DNA from: CAVTGO01 sp963734275
GTDB lineage: Bacteria; Actinomycetota; UBA4738; HRBIN12
NCBI GenBank assembly: GCA_963734275.1
Contig: CAVTGO010000010.1
Coordinates: forward strand, 124,001-188,000
Direction of reading: 5' to 3'
DNA: 64,000 nucleotides
Position numbers and translations under genes: made by a program. Under the pieces are notes generated by a model that was not told the DNA's origin, searched no databases, and saw only the letters and a list, made by a program, of their open reading frames with translations. The number at the start of each line of letters is the position of its first letter. The first letter of the stretch is position 1. Positions 27,775 through 36,647 of the stretch are shown here, piece by piece.

Positions 27775-29571
27775 TCAGGGAACACACTCGCCGGCGATGG
27801 CTTCGAAGATGGTGCACGTGCCGTTGCCGCCCGATGCCCCGCCGGAGGACGCCGCCGGCGTCGTCTCGTCGACCTTCTTCGACTTGGCGCGCGAACCATC
27901 CGCCCCGACGGCCACGACCTGGTACTCGTAGGTCGTCGACGGACTCACGTCCTCGTCGACGAACACGGTGTCGCGAACCTTCTCCTTGATGAGTTCCCCG
28001 TCTCGGAGGATCGAGAAGAAGACAACACGTCCTCCGTTCGGAGCCTCGCCCCACTCCAGCGCGATGGCGTCCGAGGTCGCGCTGGTCCGCAGGTTCAGCG
28101 GGGCCCGAACGGGATCCACGTTCGCCTCGGGAGAACCCGTGGGTGAAGGTGAGGGCGGCGAAGGCGTATCCGTCGCCGATGGACTCGGGATCACCGACGG
28201 CGTCGGCGGCGCGCTGGGGCCGGGCTCCTCCTCGTCGCCGCCACCGACGAGCGCGAACACGCCGAAACCGATCAGCACGGCGAGCACCAGCGCGACGAGC
28301 GCGATCACCTTTCCTCGACCGCCGCTCCCCTGCCTCCCCGGCAGCGGCGTACCCGGCCGGGGCGCCGGGGGAACCGGCGGAGCCTCCGGCACGGCGGCGG
28401 GAGGACCGGCCGGAGCCGGGAGGGTCACGACGCCGTCGGCGGCTCGTTCCGGGACGACGTCCTCATCGGGCAGGGTCGTGTCCTGGCCCGGCGTGCTCGA
28501 TGGCTGCGGCGCGAGCGCCGTGGCATCGCTGAGCCCGCGGGGTGCGGACAACGCGGGTTCCTCGTCCGGAACCGGCGGTGGGAACGGAGGGAGGGATGTG
28601 CCTCCCGTCGAGACTTCATCGGGCGGGAAGGAGGGGTGTGGCTCCAACTGCTCCTCGACACCGGGGGGCGACGCGAGGATCGTGGGGGCCGCCGCCGCGA
28701 TCGTGGGGCCCGGCACCGATGCCCTGGGCGTCTCGGCCATCGCGAGCCGCGCCGCAACGACCAGCTCGGCGCACGTCGCGAATCGATCGTCCTTCTGCTT
28801 GGCCATCGCCCTCGCGACCACCTCGTCGACCGCCGCGGGAAGCTCCGGGCGCACGTCGGTGACGAGCGGGACGGGGTCCTCGAGATGCGCGAACAAGATG
28901 GCGACGTCCTGGTCCTTCACGTACGGCACCTTCGCCGTCAGGCTCTCGTACAGGACGCAGCCGAGGGAGTAGATGTCGGTCCTGCCGTCCACCTCGTTGC
29001 CTCGGATCTGCTCGGGGGCGACGTAGTCGAGGGTCCCCATGAACTGTCCGGTCCGGGTAAGACCGCTCTTGGACGACGCGTGCTTGGTCAGCCCGAAGTC
29101 GCTGAGGTAGGCGTGCTCGTCTCCCCCGTCCTCCGTCAGGAGGATGTTGGCCGGCTTCACGTCGCGGTGCACGAGACCGGCACGGTGCGCCGCATCCAGA
29201 GCGCCCCCCACCTGGCGGAGGATGGCCACCGATCGCTCGACCTCCATCGGCCCGCCCCCCGTGATCACACGGCGCAGGTCGGTCCCCCGGATCACGCGCA
29301 TCGCGAGGTAGAGGACGCCGTCGGCGTCGCCCGCGTCGTAGACGGGCACGATGTTGGGATGCTCGAGGTTGGCCGCCATCTCGGCTTCGCGGACGAACCG
29401 CGTGCGGAACGATTCGTTCTCGGCGAGCTCCTCGGACATGATCTTGAGGGCCACCCGGCGTCCGAGCTTGGCGTCGACGGCGAGGTAGACGACGCTCATC
29501 CCCCCGCGTCCGAGCAGGGACTCGACGGCATACCCGCCGATCTTGGTCCCGATCCTGGTGTCGGCCTTCAT
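27775..29571 (-). CDS. Transmembrane Ser/Thr protein kinase with extracellular FN3 domain
   Basis: 598 residues. Cytoplasmic Hanks-type kinase (about 14-275): glycine loop GRGGMS 21-26, Lys43, HRDVKPAN with Asp137, DFG 158-160, APEQ. A Pro/Ala-rich linker (about 280-418) and one membrane helix (421-443) follow. Outside lies a Ser/Pro-rich stalk and one fibronectin type III-like domain (about 488-571), ending with a short Cys-containing tail (GTCTIFEAIAGECVP). Kinases of this class usually carry PASTA repeats; none is visible. The ATG at 29569-29571 is chosen because upstream sequence is not kinase-like. Confidence 0.92.
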   Translation of the reverse strand: MKADTRIGTKIGGYAVESLLGRGGMSVVYLAVDAKLGRRVALKIMSEELAENESFRTRFVREAEMAANLEHPNIVPVYDAGDADGVLYLAMRVIRGTDLRRVITGGGPMEVERSVAILRQVGGALDAAHRAGLVHRDVKPANILLTEDGGDEHAYLSDFGLTKHASSKSGLTRTGQFMGTLDYVAPEQIRGNEVDGRTDIYSLGCVLYESLTAKVPYVKDQDVAILFAHLEDPVPLVTDVRPELPAAVDEVVARAMAKQKDDRFATCAELVVAARLAMAETPRASVPGPTIAAAAPTILASPPGVEEQLEPHPSFPPDEVSTGGTSLPPFPPPVPDEEPALSAPRGLSDATALAPQPSSTPGQDTTLPDEDVVPERAADGVVTLPAPAGPPAAVPEAPPVPPAPRPGTPLPGRQGSGGRGKVIALVALVLAVLIGFGVFALVGGGDEEEPGPSAPPTPSVIPSPSATDTPSPPSPSPTGSPEANVDPVRAPLNLRTSATSDAIALEWGEAPNGGRVVFFSILRDGELIKEKVRDTVFVDEDVSPSTTYEYQVVAVGADGSRAKSKKVDETTPAASSGGASGGNGTCTIFEAIAGECVP

Positions 29572-29636
29572 GACGACCTTTGTACCACTCTCCCCGGAGC
29601 CGGACCAGGGACTTTGGGCGGGACATCCCGCGCGGG

Positions 29637-30707
29637 TCAGCGCAGGACGGGGTGGCCGTCGGACTCGATGTAGGCGGGCAGCAGCCGGCCCGAGACGGTG
29701 CCATCGGGCCGCACGACGACCTCGGCGACGGCCGTCGTGGATCCCTCGACCGAGAAGCTCGGCCACACGAAGTTGCCCAGGCCGTAGAAGATGGGACGGT
29801 CCTCGTAGGTATCCATCGGCTGGAGCCGGTGCGCGTGGTGCCCGAAGATCGCGTCCGCCCCCGCGTCGATCATGCGGCGTGCCTCCTCCACCTGGTAGTC
29901 GCGCGGCTGCGTATCGAGCTCCACACCCCAGTGGATCGTGACGATGACCAGGTCGGCCTCTCGCTCGGCCTCACGGATCGCCCGTAGGGCGCGCGCGAAG
30001 TCGTGACCGACCGACGTCCCGGGCTCGTCGCCGATGGCGACCTGATCCAGGGGGTCGAGCACCTCACCGACCCCGACGACGGCGATCCTCCAGCCCTTGA
30101 CCTCCACGTAGATGGGCGCGTCGGCTGCCGCCGCGGTCGCGCCGGCTCCGACGGGGATCAATCCCGCACGCCGGATGTTGCGCACCGAGTCGAGGAGCGC
30201 CTCGGGTCCCTGGTCGAAGCCGTGATTGTTCGCCAGGTTGACGACCTCGACGCCGGAACGACGGGCAGCGGCAAGCGCCTCGGGATCGCACCGGAAGCTG
30301 AAGGTCTTCGGGATCGGCGCCACGATGTCGGTGGAGGGGCACTCGTGGTTGATCACCGTGAGGTCGTCCTCGCGGAAGAGGCCGTCGAGCCCGCTCCACG
30401 CCCAACCGTAGCCGTTGGTGCGGAACGCCCCGATGTAGGTCGGGTCCAGGCTCACGTCGCCGGTCCCGTGGATCACCAGCCGGCCCTTCGGCTCGGGGCT
30501 CGGACTCGGTGACGCGGCGGGTGAGGGAGGCGGCGGGGTCGGCGAGACGCTTCGACCGGGCACGAGCTCCGCCGACGGTGTGGCCCCCGGTTCGGCGGTC
30601 CGTCGGAAGCGCCCGGACCCGAACGCGACCGCACCGACGAGCACGATCATCACGATGACGATGGCGGCGAAGGGGACACGCGAGCGCCGCGCATGACGAC
30701 GGGTCAT
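29637..30707 (-). CDS. CapA/PgsA-like metallophosphatase family protein
   Basis: 356 residues. An N-terminal membrane anchor (about 12-31, AAIVIVMIVLVGAVAFGSG), then a Pro/Ser-rich spacer, then a CapA domain: GTGDVSLDP, NHECPSTD, NLANNHGFDQG and FGHHAHRLQPM, the metal-ligand motifs of the calcineurin-like CapA family linked to poly-gamma-glutamate or capsule biosynthesis. No other capsule genes are nearby. The ATG at 30705-30707 follows ribF by 13 bp. Confidence 0.88.
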   Translation of the reverse strand: MTRRHARRSRVPFAAIVIVMIVLVGAVAFGSGRFRRTAEPGATPSAELVPGRSVSPTPPPPSPAASPSPSPEPKGRLVIHGTGDVSLDPTYIGAFRTNGYGWAWSGLDGLFREDDLTVINHECPSTDIVAPIPKTFSFRCDPEALAAARRSGVEVVNLANNHGFDQGPEALLDSVRNIRRAGLIPVGAGATAAAADAPIYVEVKGWRIAVVGVGEVLDPLDQVAIGDEPGTSVGHDFARALRAIREAEREADLVIVTIHWGVELDTQPRDYQVEEARRMIDAGADAIFGHHAHRLQPMDTYEDRPIFYGLGNFVWPSFSVEGSTTAVAEVVVRPDGTVSGRLLPAYIESDGHPVLR

Positions 30708-30720
30708 CGCGGCGAGTGTC

Positions 30721-31650
30721 TCACGGCTCCCCCGCGAGCTCGCGGGTGCGCCGCACGTCGTCCGCGATCGCCTCGGCGAGCTCGGAAGGCGTCGCGAACC
30801 GTACCTCGTCGCGCAGGTACGACCAGAACTCCACGGCCATCGAGTCACCGACGAGGTCGCCCTCGAAGTCCAGGAGGTACGCCTCCGCGTGCAGCGGCTC
30901 CGTTCCGAAGGTTGGGTTGGTCCCGACGCTGATCGCCGCGACGTGGCGTCCGCCGGCAACCTCCGCGTGCCCCGCGTAGATGCCCCGACCGGGCAGCAGC
31001 AGACGGGGCCACGTCCGCAGGTTCGCCGTGGGGAAGCCGAGCCCCCGCCCGCGGCCGGCGCCGGACACGACCTCGCCGTCAAGCACGAACCGACGACCGA
31101 GTGCGCGCTCCGGCCACGCGAGGTCGCCCACCGCGATCGCGTCGCGGATGGAGGACGAGGACACCGTCCGGCCGTCGAGCTGGACGAGGTCGACCCTCTC
31201 CGCCGTGAAGCCGTAGCGGCCGCCCCCGGCGATCAACAGCTCCACGTTGCCCGCCGCCCGGTGCCCGAAGGTGAAGTTCGCGCCCATCGCACAATGCTGG
31301 GCGTGGAGGCCGTTTACCAACACGCGATCCACGAACTCCTCGGGCGGCCACCGGCTGAATGCCTCCGTGAACTCCAGGACGAGAAGGACGTCGACCCCCA
31401 TCTTCTCGATGATCCGCGACTTACGCTCCACCGTCGTGAGGAGCCGCGGTTCCCGGCCCGGTGTGAGCACCTCGCGCGGGTGGCGATCGAACGTGACCGC
31501 GACCGCGGGGACGCCGCGCTCCCGCGCGGCGGCCACCGTCCGCCCGAGGACCGCCCGGTGTCCGAGGTGGACGCCGTCGAAGAACCCGACCGTGACGACG
31601 GCGCGCTCCACGTCCAGCGGAAGGGCGTCGAGGCCGCGGAGGAGCTCCAT
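30721..31650 (-). CDS. ribF: Bifunctional riboflavin kinase / FAD synthetase
   Basis: Makes FMN and FAD from riboflavin. 309 residues: N-terminal nucleotidyltransferase domain with VTVGFFDGVHLGHRAVL and the SSSSIRDAI motif, then the riboflavin-kinase domain with GRGLGFPTANL and GIYAGHAEV. The ATG at 31648-31650 is preceded by a GGGG-containing site; longer frames upstream are shadows. In many actinobacteria ribF follows truB; here a plus-strand cluster and a UPF0104 gene separate them. Confidence 0.95.
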   Translation of the reverse strand: MELLRGLDALPLDVERAVVTVGFFDGVHLGHRAVLGRTVAAARERGVPAVAVTFDRHPREVLTPGREPRLLTTVERKSRIIEKMGVDVLLVLEFTEAFSRWPPEEFVDRVLVNGLHAQHCAMGANFTFGHRAAGNVELLIAGGGRYGFTAERVDLVQLDGRTVSSSSIRDAIAVGDLAWPERALGRRFVLDGEVVSGAGRGRGLGFPTANLRTWPRLLLPGRGIYAGHAEVAGGRHVAAISVGTNPTFGTEPLHAEAYLLDFEGDLVGDSMAVEFWSYLRDEVRFATPSELAEAIADDVRRTRELAGEP

Positions 31651-31686
31651 CACCCCGAGGGTAGCCGACGGCCCATACTGGTCGAG

Positions 31687-32622
31687 ATGCGGACGCGCCG
31701 TTGGACACCGTGGACGGCGACGCTCGTCCTCGCGTTGTTGGGGGCGGCGTCGTGCTCGCCGGCGAGCCGGGGATCGAGCAGCGCCCTGGGCGACAACGCC
31801 GTCACGGTCGCGTCGTTCAACTTCCCCGAGAGCGTGGTCCTCGCCGAGCTGTACGCGCAGGCGCTGGAGGGTCGGGGGATCCGCGTCGAGCGTCAGTTCG
31901 AGCTCGGGACGCGCGAGCTGATCCATCCTGCCCTCCAGCTCGGGCTCGTCGAGCTGGTGCCCGAGTACTCCGGGAGCCTGCTCGATTTCATGCAGGGCGA
32001 AGGGTCGGCCTCGTCGGAGAGCGACCTCACGCGGGACACGCTCGTCTCGGCTCTCGCGCCTCGCGGCCTCGTCGCGCTAGAGGCGGCCGAGGCCCAGGAC
32101 CACAACGCGTTCGCGGTCACGCGGGCGACGGCGAAGGAGCTCGGCCTCGTCGCGATCTCGGACCTCGCCGGGCACGGCGAGCGCCTCACGCTCGGGGGAC
32201 CGCCCGAGTGCCCATCGCGCGACCTCTGCCTGCTCGGGCTCGAACGCGTCTACGGCCTGCGGTTCGAGGGGTTCGTCGAGCTCGACGCGGGCGGGCCGAT
32301 CACGATCGAAGCGCTCCGTCGCGGCTTCGTCGACGTCGCGCTCGTCTTCTCCACCACCCCGGGTCTCGCGGAGCAGGGCATCGTGCTCCTGCACGACGAT
32401 CGAGAGCTGCAGCCGGCCGAGAACGTGACGCCCGTCGTCCACGGAGCGACGATGGACCGGTTCGGGCCCGAGCTCCGCGAGGCTCTGGACGCCGTCTCGA
32501 GCCGGCTCACCACCGACGCGCTCCGACGGCTGAACCAACTGGTCACGAGCGGCGAGGCCACCCCGGCCGAGGCGGCGACCGCGTGGCTGCTCGACCAGGG
32601 CCTGGCCGTCCCGCCCCGGTAG
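31687..32622 (+). CDS. Glycine-betaine/choline-type (OpuAC/OsmX) substrate-binding lipoprotein
   Basis: 311 residues. Signal peptide with lipobox LLGAASC, then the QAT-family binding-protein fold: FNFPESVVLAELYAQALEGR, GTRELIHPALQLGLVELVPE followed by YSGSLLDF, and ATAWLLDQGL at the end. Family members bind betaine, choline or other quaternary amines for ABC importers. No permease or ATPase gene is present nearby; instead it leads a cluster with a membrane kinase and a PAP2 phosphatase. It starts 36 bp from divergent ribF. Confidence 0.86.
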   Translation: MRTRRWTPWTATLVLALLGAASCSPASRGSSSALGDNAVTVASFNFPESVVLAELYAQALEGRGIRVERQFELGTRELIHPALQLGLVELVPEYSGSLLDFMQGEGSASSESDLTRDTLVSALAPRGLVALEAAEAQDHNAFAVTRATAKELGLVAISDLAGHGERLTLGGPPECPSRDLCLLGLERVYGLRFEGFVELDAGGPITIEALRRGFVDVALVFSTTPGLAEQGIVLLHDDRELQPAENVTPVVHGATMDRFGPELREALDAVSSRLTTDALRRLNQLVTSGEATPAEAATAWLLDQGLAVPPR

Positions 32623-32631
32623 AGTCGCGAC

Positions 32632-34296
32632 GTGGAGATCAGCCAGGGCCTCGACGAGGGCGACGAGGAACGGATCCGCCGACGCCCCTCGGGCGAGGCG
32701 CCGCCGCTGCCCCGCGAGCTCGGCAGGACGGGCCGTCTGCTGCTGGTCCTGGTGGGGGTCGGGGCGGCGCTGATCCTGTTCGCCGTACTCGCCGAGTCGT
32801 ACCAGCTGGCCTGGTCGAGGCTCGACTCCGCGTTCTTGCGCGGCGTGGCCGAGTTCCGTAGCGATGCCGTGACGGAGGTGATGCAGTTCATCGACGGGGC
32901 GGCGAGCCGCTGGCCGCTGCGCGTCCTTCGGTGGGGGGCGATGCTGGTCCTCATCGCGTTCCGGCGCTGGCGCCACCTCCTCGTGTTCGTGGGCGCGATC
33001 ATCACGCTCGAGTTCGTGGCCTACAGCCTCTCGCTGGTCGCCCAGCGGCCGAAGCCGTTCGGCGTCGAGATCCTGACGGACTGGGAGGGCTTCTCGATGC
33101 CGTCCCGCCCGCTCGGGTCGCTCGCCGTGACGCTGTTCGCGATGGCCTACGCGCTGGTGCCGGCGGGACGCTCCCGATACCTCGCGAAGTGCGGGGCGGC
33201 GGCGCTGCTCGGCCTCCTGTGGATCGCCCGCACGTACCTCGGCGCCGACAACCTCGGAGACCTGCTGTTCGGCACGCTCCTCGGGATCACGATCCCCATC
33301 GTCTTCTTCCGGTGGTTCGCACCCAACGACGTCTTCCCGGTGACGTACGGCCGGGGCAAGACGGCGCACCTCGACGTCGGCGGGCGACGGGGCGAGGCGA
33401 TCCGGGCGGCCGTCCAGGGTCAGCTCGGCATGGCGATCACGGCCCTGAAGCCGGTCGGGCTCGCCGGCTCGGGGGGGTCGACGCCGCTGCGTCTGACGCT
33501 CGCGCCGACCGCCTCCGAGCCGAAGCGGTACACGTTCGCCAAGCTGTATGCGCGCAATCACGTGCGAGCCGATCGGTGGTACAAGCTCGGGCGCACGATC
33601 CTGTACGGCGCCCTCGAGGACGAGACGCCGTTCCAGACGGTCCGGCGGTTCGTCGAGTACGAGGATTACGCACTCCGGCTCATGCAGGATTTCGGCCTGC
33701 CGACCCCCGAGCCGTACGGGATCGTGGAGATCACGCCCGAGCGCGAGTACCTCATCGTGATGGAGTTCTTCGCCGGGGCGGTCGAGATCGACGAGGCTGA
33801 GGTCACCGACGACGTGATCGACCAGGGCCTGAACCTGATCCGCCGTCTGTGGGATGCCGGCCTGGCGCATCGCGACATCAAGCCCGCCAACCTCATGGTG
33901 GAGGACGGACAGCTCCGGCTGATCGACGTCTTCTTCGTGCAGGTCCGGCCGTCTCCGTGGCGGCAGGCGGTCGACCTGGCGAACATGATGCTGGTGCTCG
34001 CGCTGCGCTCGGACGCGGAGCGCGTCTACAACGCGGCCCTGCGTTGGTTCACCGCCGACGAGATCGCCGAGGCCTTCGCGGCCACCCGCGGCGTCGCGAG
34101 CCCCACCCAGCTCCGCTCGATGATGAAGGACGACGGCCGCGACCTGTTGGCCGAGTTCCGCGCGCTCGCCCCCCACCGGGACCCGATCCCGATCCAGCGC
34201 TGGAGCCTCCGACGACTCGCGCTGACCGCGTGGGTGCTGCTCGCGGGTCTGATCCTGCTGGGCCTCGTCGTGTCGAACTGGGCCGTGCTGGCGTGA
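32632..34296 (+). CDS. Degenerate PAP2 membrane domain fused to a RIO-like kinase domain
   Basis: 554 residues. An N-terminal membrane part (about 36-228) has PAP2-like topology, but the catalytic motifs are altered: RP 139-140 lacks the preceding Lys, PSGH reads PSRP (157-160), and the last His is Asp206 in RTYLGADNLGD. The cytosolic kinase-like domain (about 295-460) keeps the ATP Lys304, HRDIKPAN (413-420) and a DVF metal motif (Asp432). A C-terminal helix (about 530-552) follows. GTG start at 32632, 9 bp after the binding-protein gene. So the phosphatase half looks inactive and the kinase half looks competent. Substrate unknown. Confidence 0.8.
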   Translation: MEISQGLDEGDEERIRRRPSGEAPPLPRELGRTGRLLLVLVGVGAALILFAVLAESYQLAWSRLDSAFLRGVAEFRSDAVTEVMQFIDGAASRWPLRVLRWGAMLVLIAFRRWRHLLVFVGAIITLEFVAYSLSLVAQRPKPFGVEILTDWEGFSMPSRPLGSLAVTLFAMAYALVPAGRSRYLAKCGAAALLGLLWIARTYLGADNLGDLLFGTLLGITIPIVFFRWFAPNDVFPVTYGRGKTAHLDVGGRRGEAIRAAVQGQLGMAITALKPVGLAGSGGSTPLRLTLAPTASEPKRYTFAKLYARNHVRADRWYKLGRTILYGALEDETPFQTVRRFVEYEDYALRLMQDFGLPTPEPYGIVEITPEREYLIVMEFFAGAVEIDEAEVTDDVIDQGLNLIRRLWDAGLAHRDIKPANLMVEDGQLRLIDVFFVQVRPSPWRQAVDLANMMLVLALRSDAERVYNAALRWFTADEIAEAFAATRGVASPTQLRSMMKDDGRDLLAEFRALAPHRDPIPIQRWSLRRLALTAWVLLAGLILLGLVVSNWAVLA

Positions 34297-34865
34297 GACG
34301 TCGCCTGGCCGCCGCCGCGATCGTGCTCGGCCTGAGCGCTTCGGCGTGCTCCGTGAACGCGGATTCATTGCCCGGGTGCGATGCGGGCAGCGATCGGCTC
34401 TTCGTCCTGGCGGCTCAGGCCGTCCCGTCGGCCACGCTCCTACCCTGCGTGGCCGAGTTGCCCTCGGGGTGGACCTTCGGCGGCTCGGATACGCGGAGCG
34501 GCGTGTTCGAGTTCTGGCTGAACTCGGACCGAGCCGGTCTGCGTGCGGCCCAGGTCACGCTCCAGGCCTCGTGCAGCCCCGGGGACGCCGTCGAGGTCAC
34601 GCCAGCGATCGACGAGGCCGGCACGCGGCGTTTCGAGCAGCCCATGCGCCTTCCCCCCGGCTTCTCGGCGAACCGCTACTACACGTTCGCGGGTGGCTGC
34701 GTCGTCTATGCCTACCGGTTCGCGCCGGAGGCGCCCGCTACGCTCGCGCTCGAGGCCGACCAGGCGCTGACGTTCCGGCCTCGCCAGCCGCTAGTCGACG
34801 AGCTCGAGAAGCACGGGCTCGTCCTGTGCGGCGCCGGAGCGCCCCCCTGCCCCGGCGGGGACTGA
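34293..34865 (+). CDS. Cysteine-containing secreted lipoprotein of unknown function
   Basis: 190 residues with a short signal peptide and lipobox LSASAC. The mature protein contains several further cysteines (PGCDAG, LLPCVAE, QASCSPG, GGCVVYAY, LVLCGAG), probably in disulfides. The GTG start at 34293-34295 overlaps the stop of the PAP2/kinase gene (GTGA), and the PAP2 phosphatase gene begins 4 bp later, so it is part of the envelope cluster. No family recognised. Confidence 0.75.
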   Translation: MRRRLAAAAIVLGLSASACSVNADSLPGCDAGSDRLFVLAAQAVPSATLLPCVAELPSGWTFGGSDTRSGVFEFWLNSDRAGLRAAQVTLQASCSPGDAVEVTPAIDEAGTRRFEQPMRLPPGFSANRYYTFAGGCVVYAYRFAPEAPATLALEADQALTFRPRQPLVDELEKHGLVLCGAGAPPCPGGD

Positions 34866-34869
34866 ACGG

Positions 34870-35595
34870 GTGCTCGACAACCACCGCCGCGCCTTCCTGT
34901 GGTCGTTCGTGCTGCTCGCCTCGATGGTCCTCGTGTTCGTGGCCGTCGGCCGCCACGATCCGGGCGTCGCGCCGGTGACGACGATCGTCAGCGTCGGCGA
35001 ATGGGACCTCACCGTCTACAAAGCGATGGACGACATCCAGAGCCAACCGCTCACGTTCCTCGCTCGGATCCTGAACGTCCTCGGAGGCGGCCTGGTGACG
35101 ATCCCTCTCCGCATCGCCGTGGCGGGCTGGCTCGCGTTCCGGGCGAGGTGGCGGGCGCTCTCCACCTGGATGCTGACGTGGGCGTTCGCCGAGGTCCTGC
35201 TCCGGGTGGGGAAGGCGTACTTCCATCGCGGTCGTCCGCCCGACGCGCTGGTGGAGACGTTCAGCTTCTCGTTCCCGTCGGGCCACGCCGTCGCCGCGTC
35301 GGCTACGGCCGTCGCGCTGGTGCTCGTGCTGCTCCAGCCCGCCCCCGAACGCCGGAGGTGGGAGGCGGCGGCCATCGGGTTCGCGTTCGTGATGGCGTTC
35401 TCGCGCGTCTATCTGCGCGCGCACTGGCTGTCGGACGTGGTGGCCGGCGTGCTGCTCGGTGCCGGGATCGCGCTCGGAGCGGCCGCGCTCACGACGGAGG
35501 TCCGGGATATCGCCCTGCGCCGTCGGGAGCGCGCTACGACAGGTCCGGGGCCTGCTCCCGCCAACCCGTCCGGGCCCGCCACACGAGGTACGTGA
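34870..35595 (+). CDS. PAP2 family membrane phosphatase (intact)
   Basis: 241 residues, about six membrane helices. All three PAP2/lipid-phosphate phosphatase motifs are intact: K115-x6-R122-P, P136-S-G-H139, and S-R179-x5-H185-x3-D189. Family members dephosphorylate lipid phosphates such as undecaprenyl diphosphate or phosphatidic acid. The GTG start is at 34870. The 3' end overlaps the convergent UPF0104 gene by 62 bp. It contrasts with the motif-less PAP2 domain two genes upstream. Confidence 0.88.
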   Translation: MLDNHRRAFLWSFVLLASMVLVFVAVGRHDPGVAPVTTIVSVGEWDLTVYKAMDDIQSQPLTFLARILNVLGGGLVTIPLRIAVAGWLAFRARWRALSTWMLTWAFAEVLLRVGKAYFHRGRPPDALVETFSFSFPSGHAVAASATAVALVLVLLQPAPERRRWEAAAIGFAFVMAFSRVYLRAHWLSDVVAGVLLGAGIALGAAALTTEVRDIALRRRERATTGPGPAPANPSGPATRGT

Positions 35596-36604
35596 ACGCG
35601 CCCAGCGGTATCTGGATCCCGTAGGTGAGCACGCGGAACAGGAGCACCGCGGCGACCACCTGCGGCTTGTCGCCGCCCGCCGCCACGAGGCCGCCGATGT
35701 AGCCGAGCTCGATCACGCCGAGCCCGCCGGGGGTGATCGGCAGGGCGCCCAGGAGCCGGCCGAACGCGAAGACTGCAAGCACCTGGAGGGCGCTGACCTC
35801 GGCCTCGGAGACGCCGACGTCACGGAGCGAGAGCAGCAGCACGAAGTAGAGGGCGAGGTGACTGAGGATCGTCGTGGCGGTCAGCGGCAACCATCGGCGC
35901 GCGACCAAGGCGATCGTTCGCTTGCGGAACGACACCGCCTGCTCCCCCCATCCTGTGACCGGGGGCCGCCGGAACAGCCGAACGACGGCGGTCGCCATCC
36001 GCCCCAGCCGATCCCCGATCCGACGGGCGTGCTCCTTCTTCCACAGCGCAAGGGCGAACAGCGCCACGGCCACGATCAAGACCGCGAGGCCGATCAGCGC
36101 GGCGAGGACGAGACCCCCGCTCGCCTGTCCGGTGACCGCGAGCAGCGCGAGCGCCACGATCGGCAGGCCGAGCTTCAGGAACACGTTCCAGATCCCCGTC
36201 ACGCCGATGTAGAGCGTGATCGCCTGCGGGTCGAACCCCCAGGAACGCAGCATCGAGTAGGTGAGACCCACGGCGACGGCACCGCCGGCCGGGATGGTGT
36301 TGGCGACCGACGTCGTGGTCTGGGTCAGGACCGCCGCCTGCGCCAGTCGGAGACCCGGCAGGGCTGCCATATTCGCCAGCCAGTAGGTGAGCAGGTTGAA
36401 CAGCATGGCCGCGACGAGCGTCCAGAGCTCGATCGGCGTGAGCTTCGTGATCGTGTCCCACACCGCCGAGTAGTCGGCGATCCGCGGGATCGCGAACACG
36501 AAGATGCCGACGACCACGACCAGCGAGACGGCCACTTGGAGCGCGCGCCGCAACGGGCTCGAGCGCTTGGCGGCCGGTGCTTTGGCGGACGGGTCGTCGG
36601 GCAC
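35534..36604 (-). CDS. YbhN/UPF0104 (lysylphosphatidylglycerol synthase TM-region-like) membrane protein
   Basis: 356 residues with about eight membrane helices. The region LGALPITPGGLGVIELGYIG carries the PxTPGGLGxxE signature of the UPF0104/LPG_synthase_TM (flippase-like) family. It lacks the C-terminal aminoacyl-transferase domain of MprF. Such proteins are thought to move or modify lipid intermediates. The start is GTG 36602-36604. It faces the PAP2 gene and overlaps it at the 3' end. Confidence 0.85.
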   Translation of the reverse strand: MPDDPSAKAPAAKRSSPLRRALQVAVSLVVVVGIFVFAIPRIADYSAVWDTITKLTPIELWTLVAAMLFNLLTYWLANMAALPGLRLAQAAVLTQTTTSVANTIPAGGAVAVGLTYSMLRSWGFDPQAITLYIGVTGIWNVFLKLGLPIVALALLAVTGQASGGLVLAALIGLAVLIVAVALFALALWKKEHARRIGDRLGRMATAVVRLFRRPPVTGWGEQAVSFRKRTIALVARRWLPLTATTILSHLALYFVLLLSLRDVGVSEAEVSALQVLAVFAFGRLLGALPITPGGLGVIELGYIGGLVAAGGDKPQVVAAVLLFRVLTYGIQIPLGAFTYLVWRARTGWREQAPDLS

Positions 36605-36647
36605 ACGCCCATGCTCGCAGACCGGAGTCCCGGATGCAGGTGACCGG

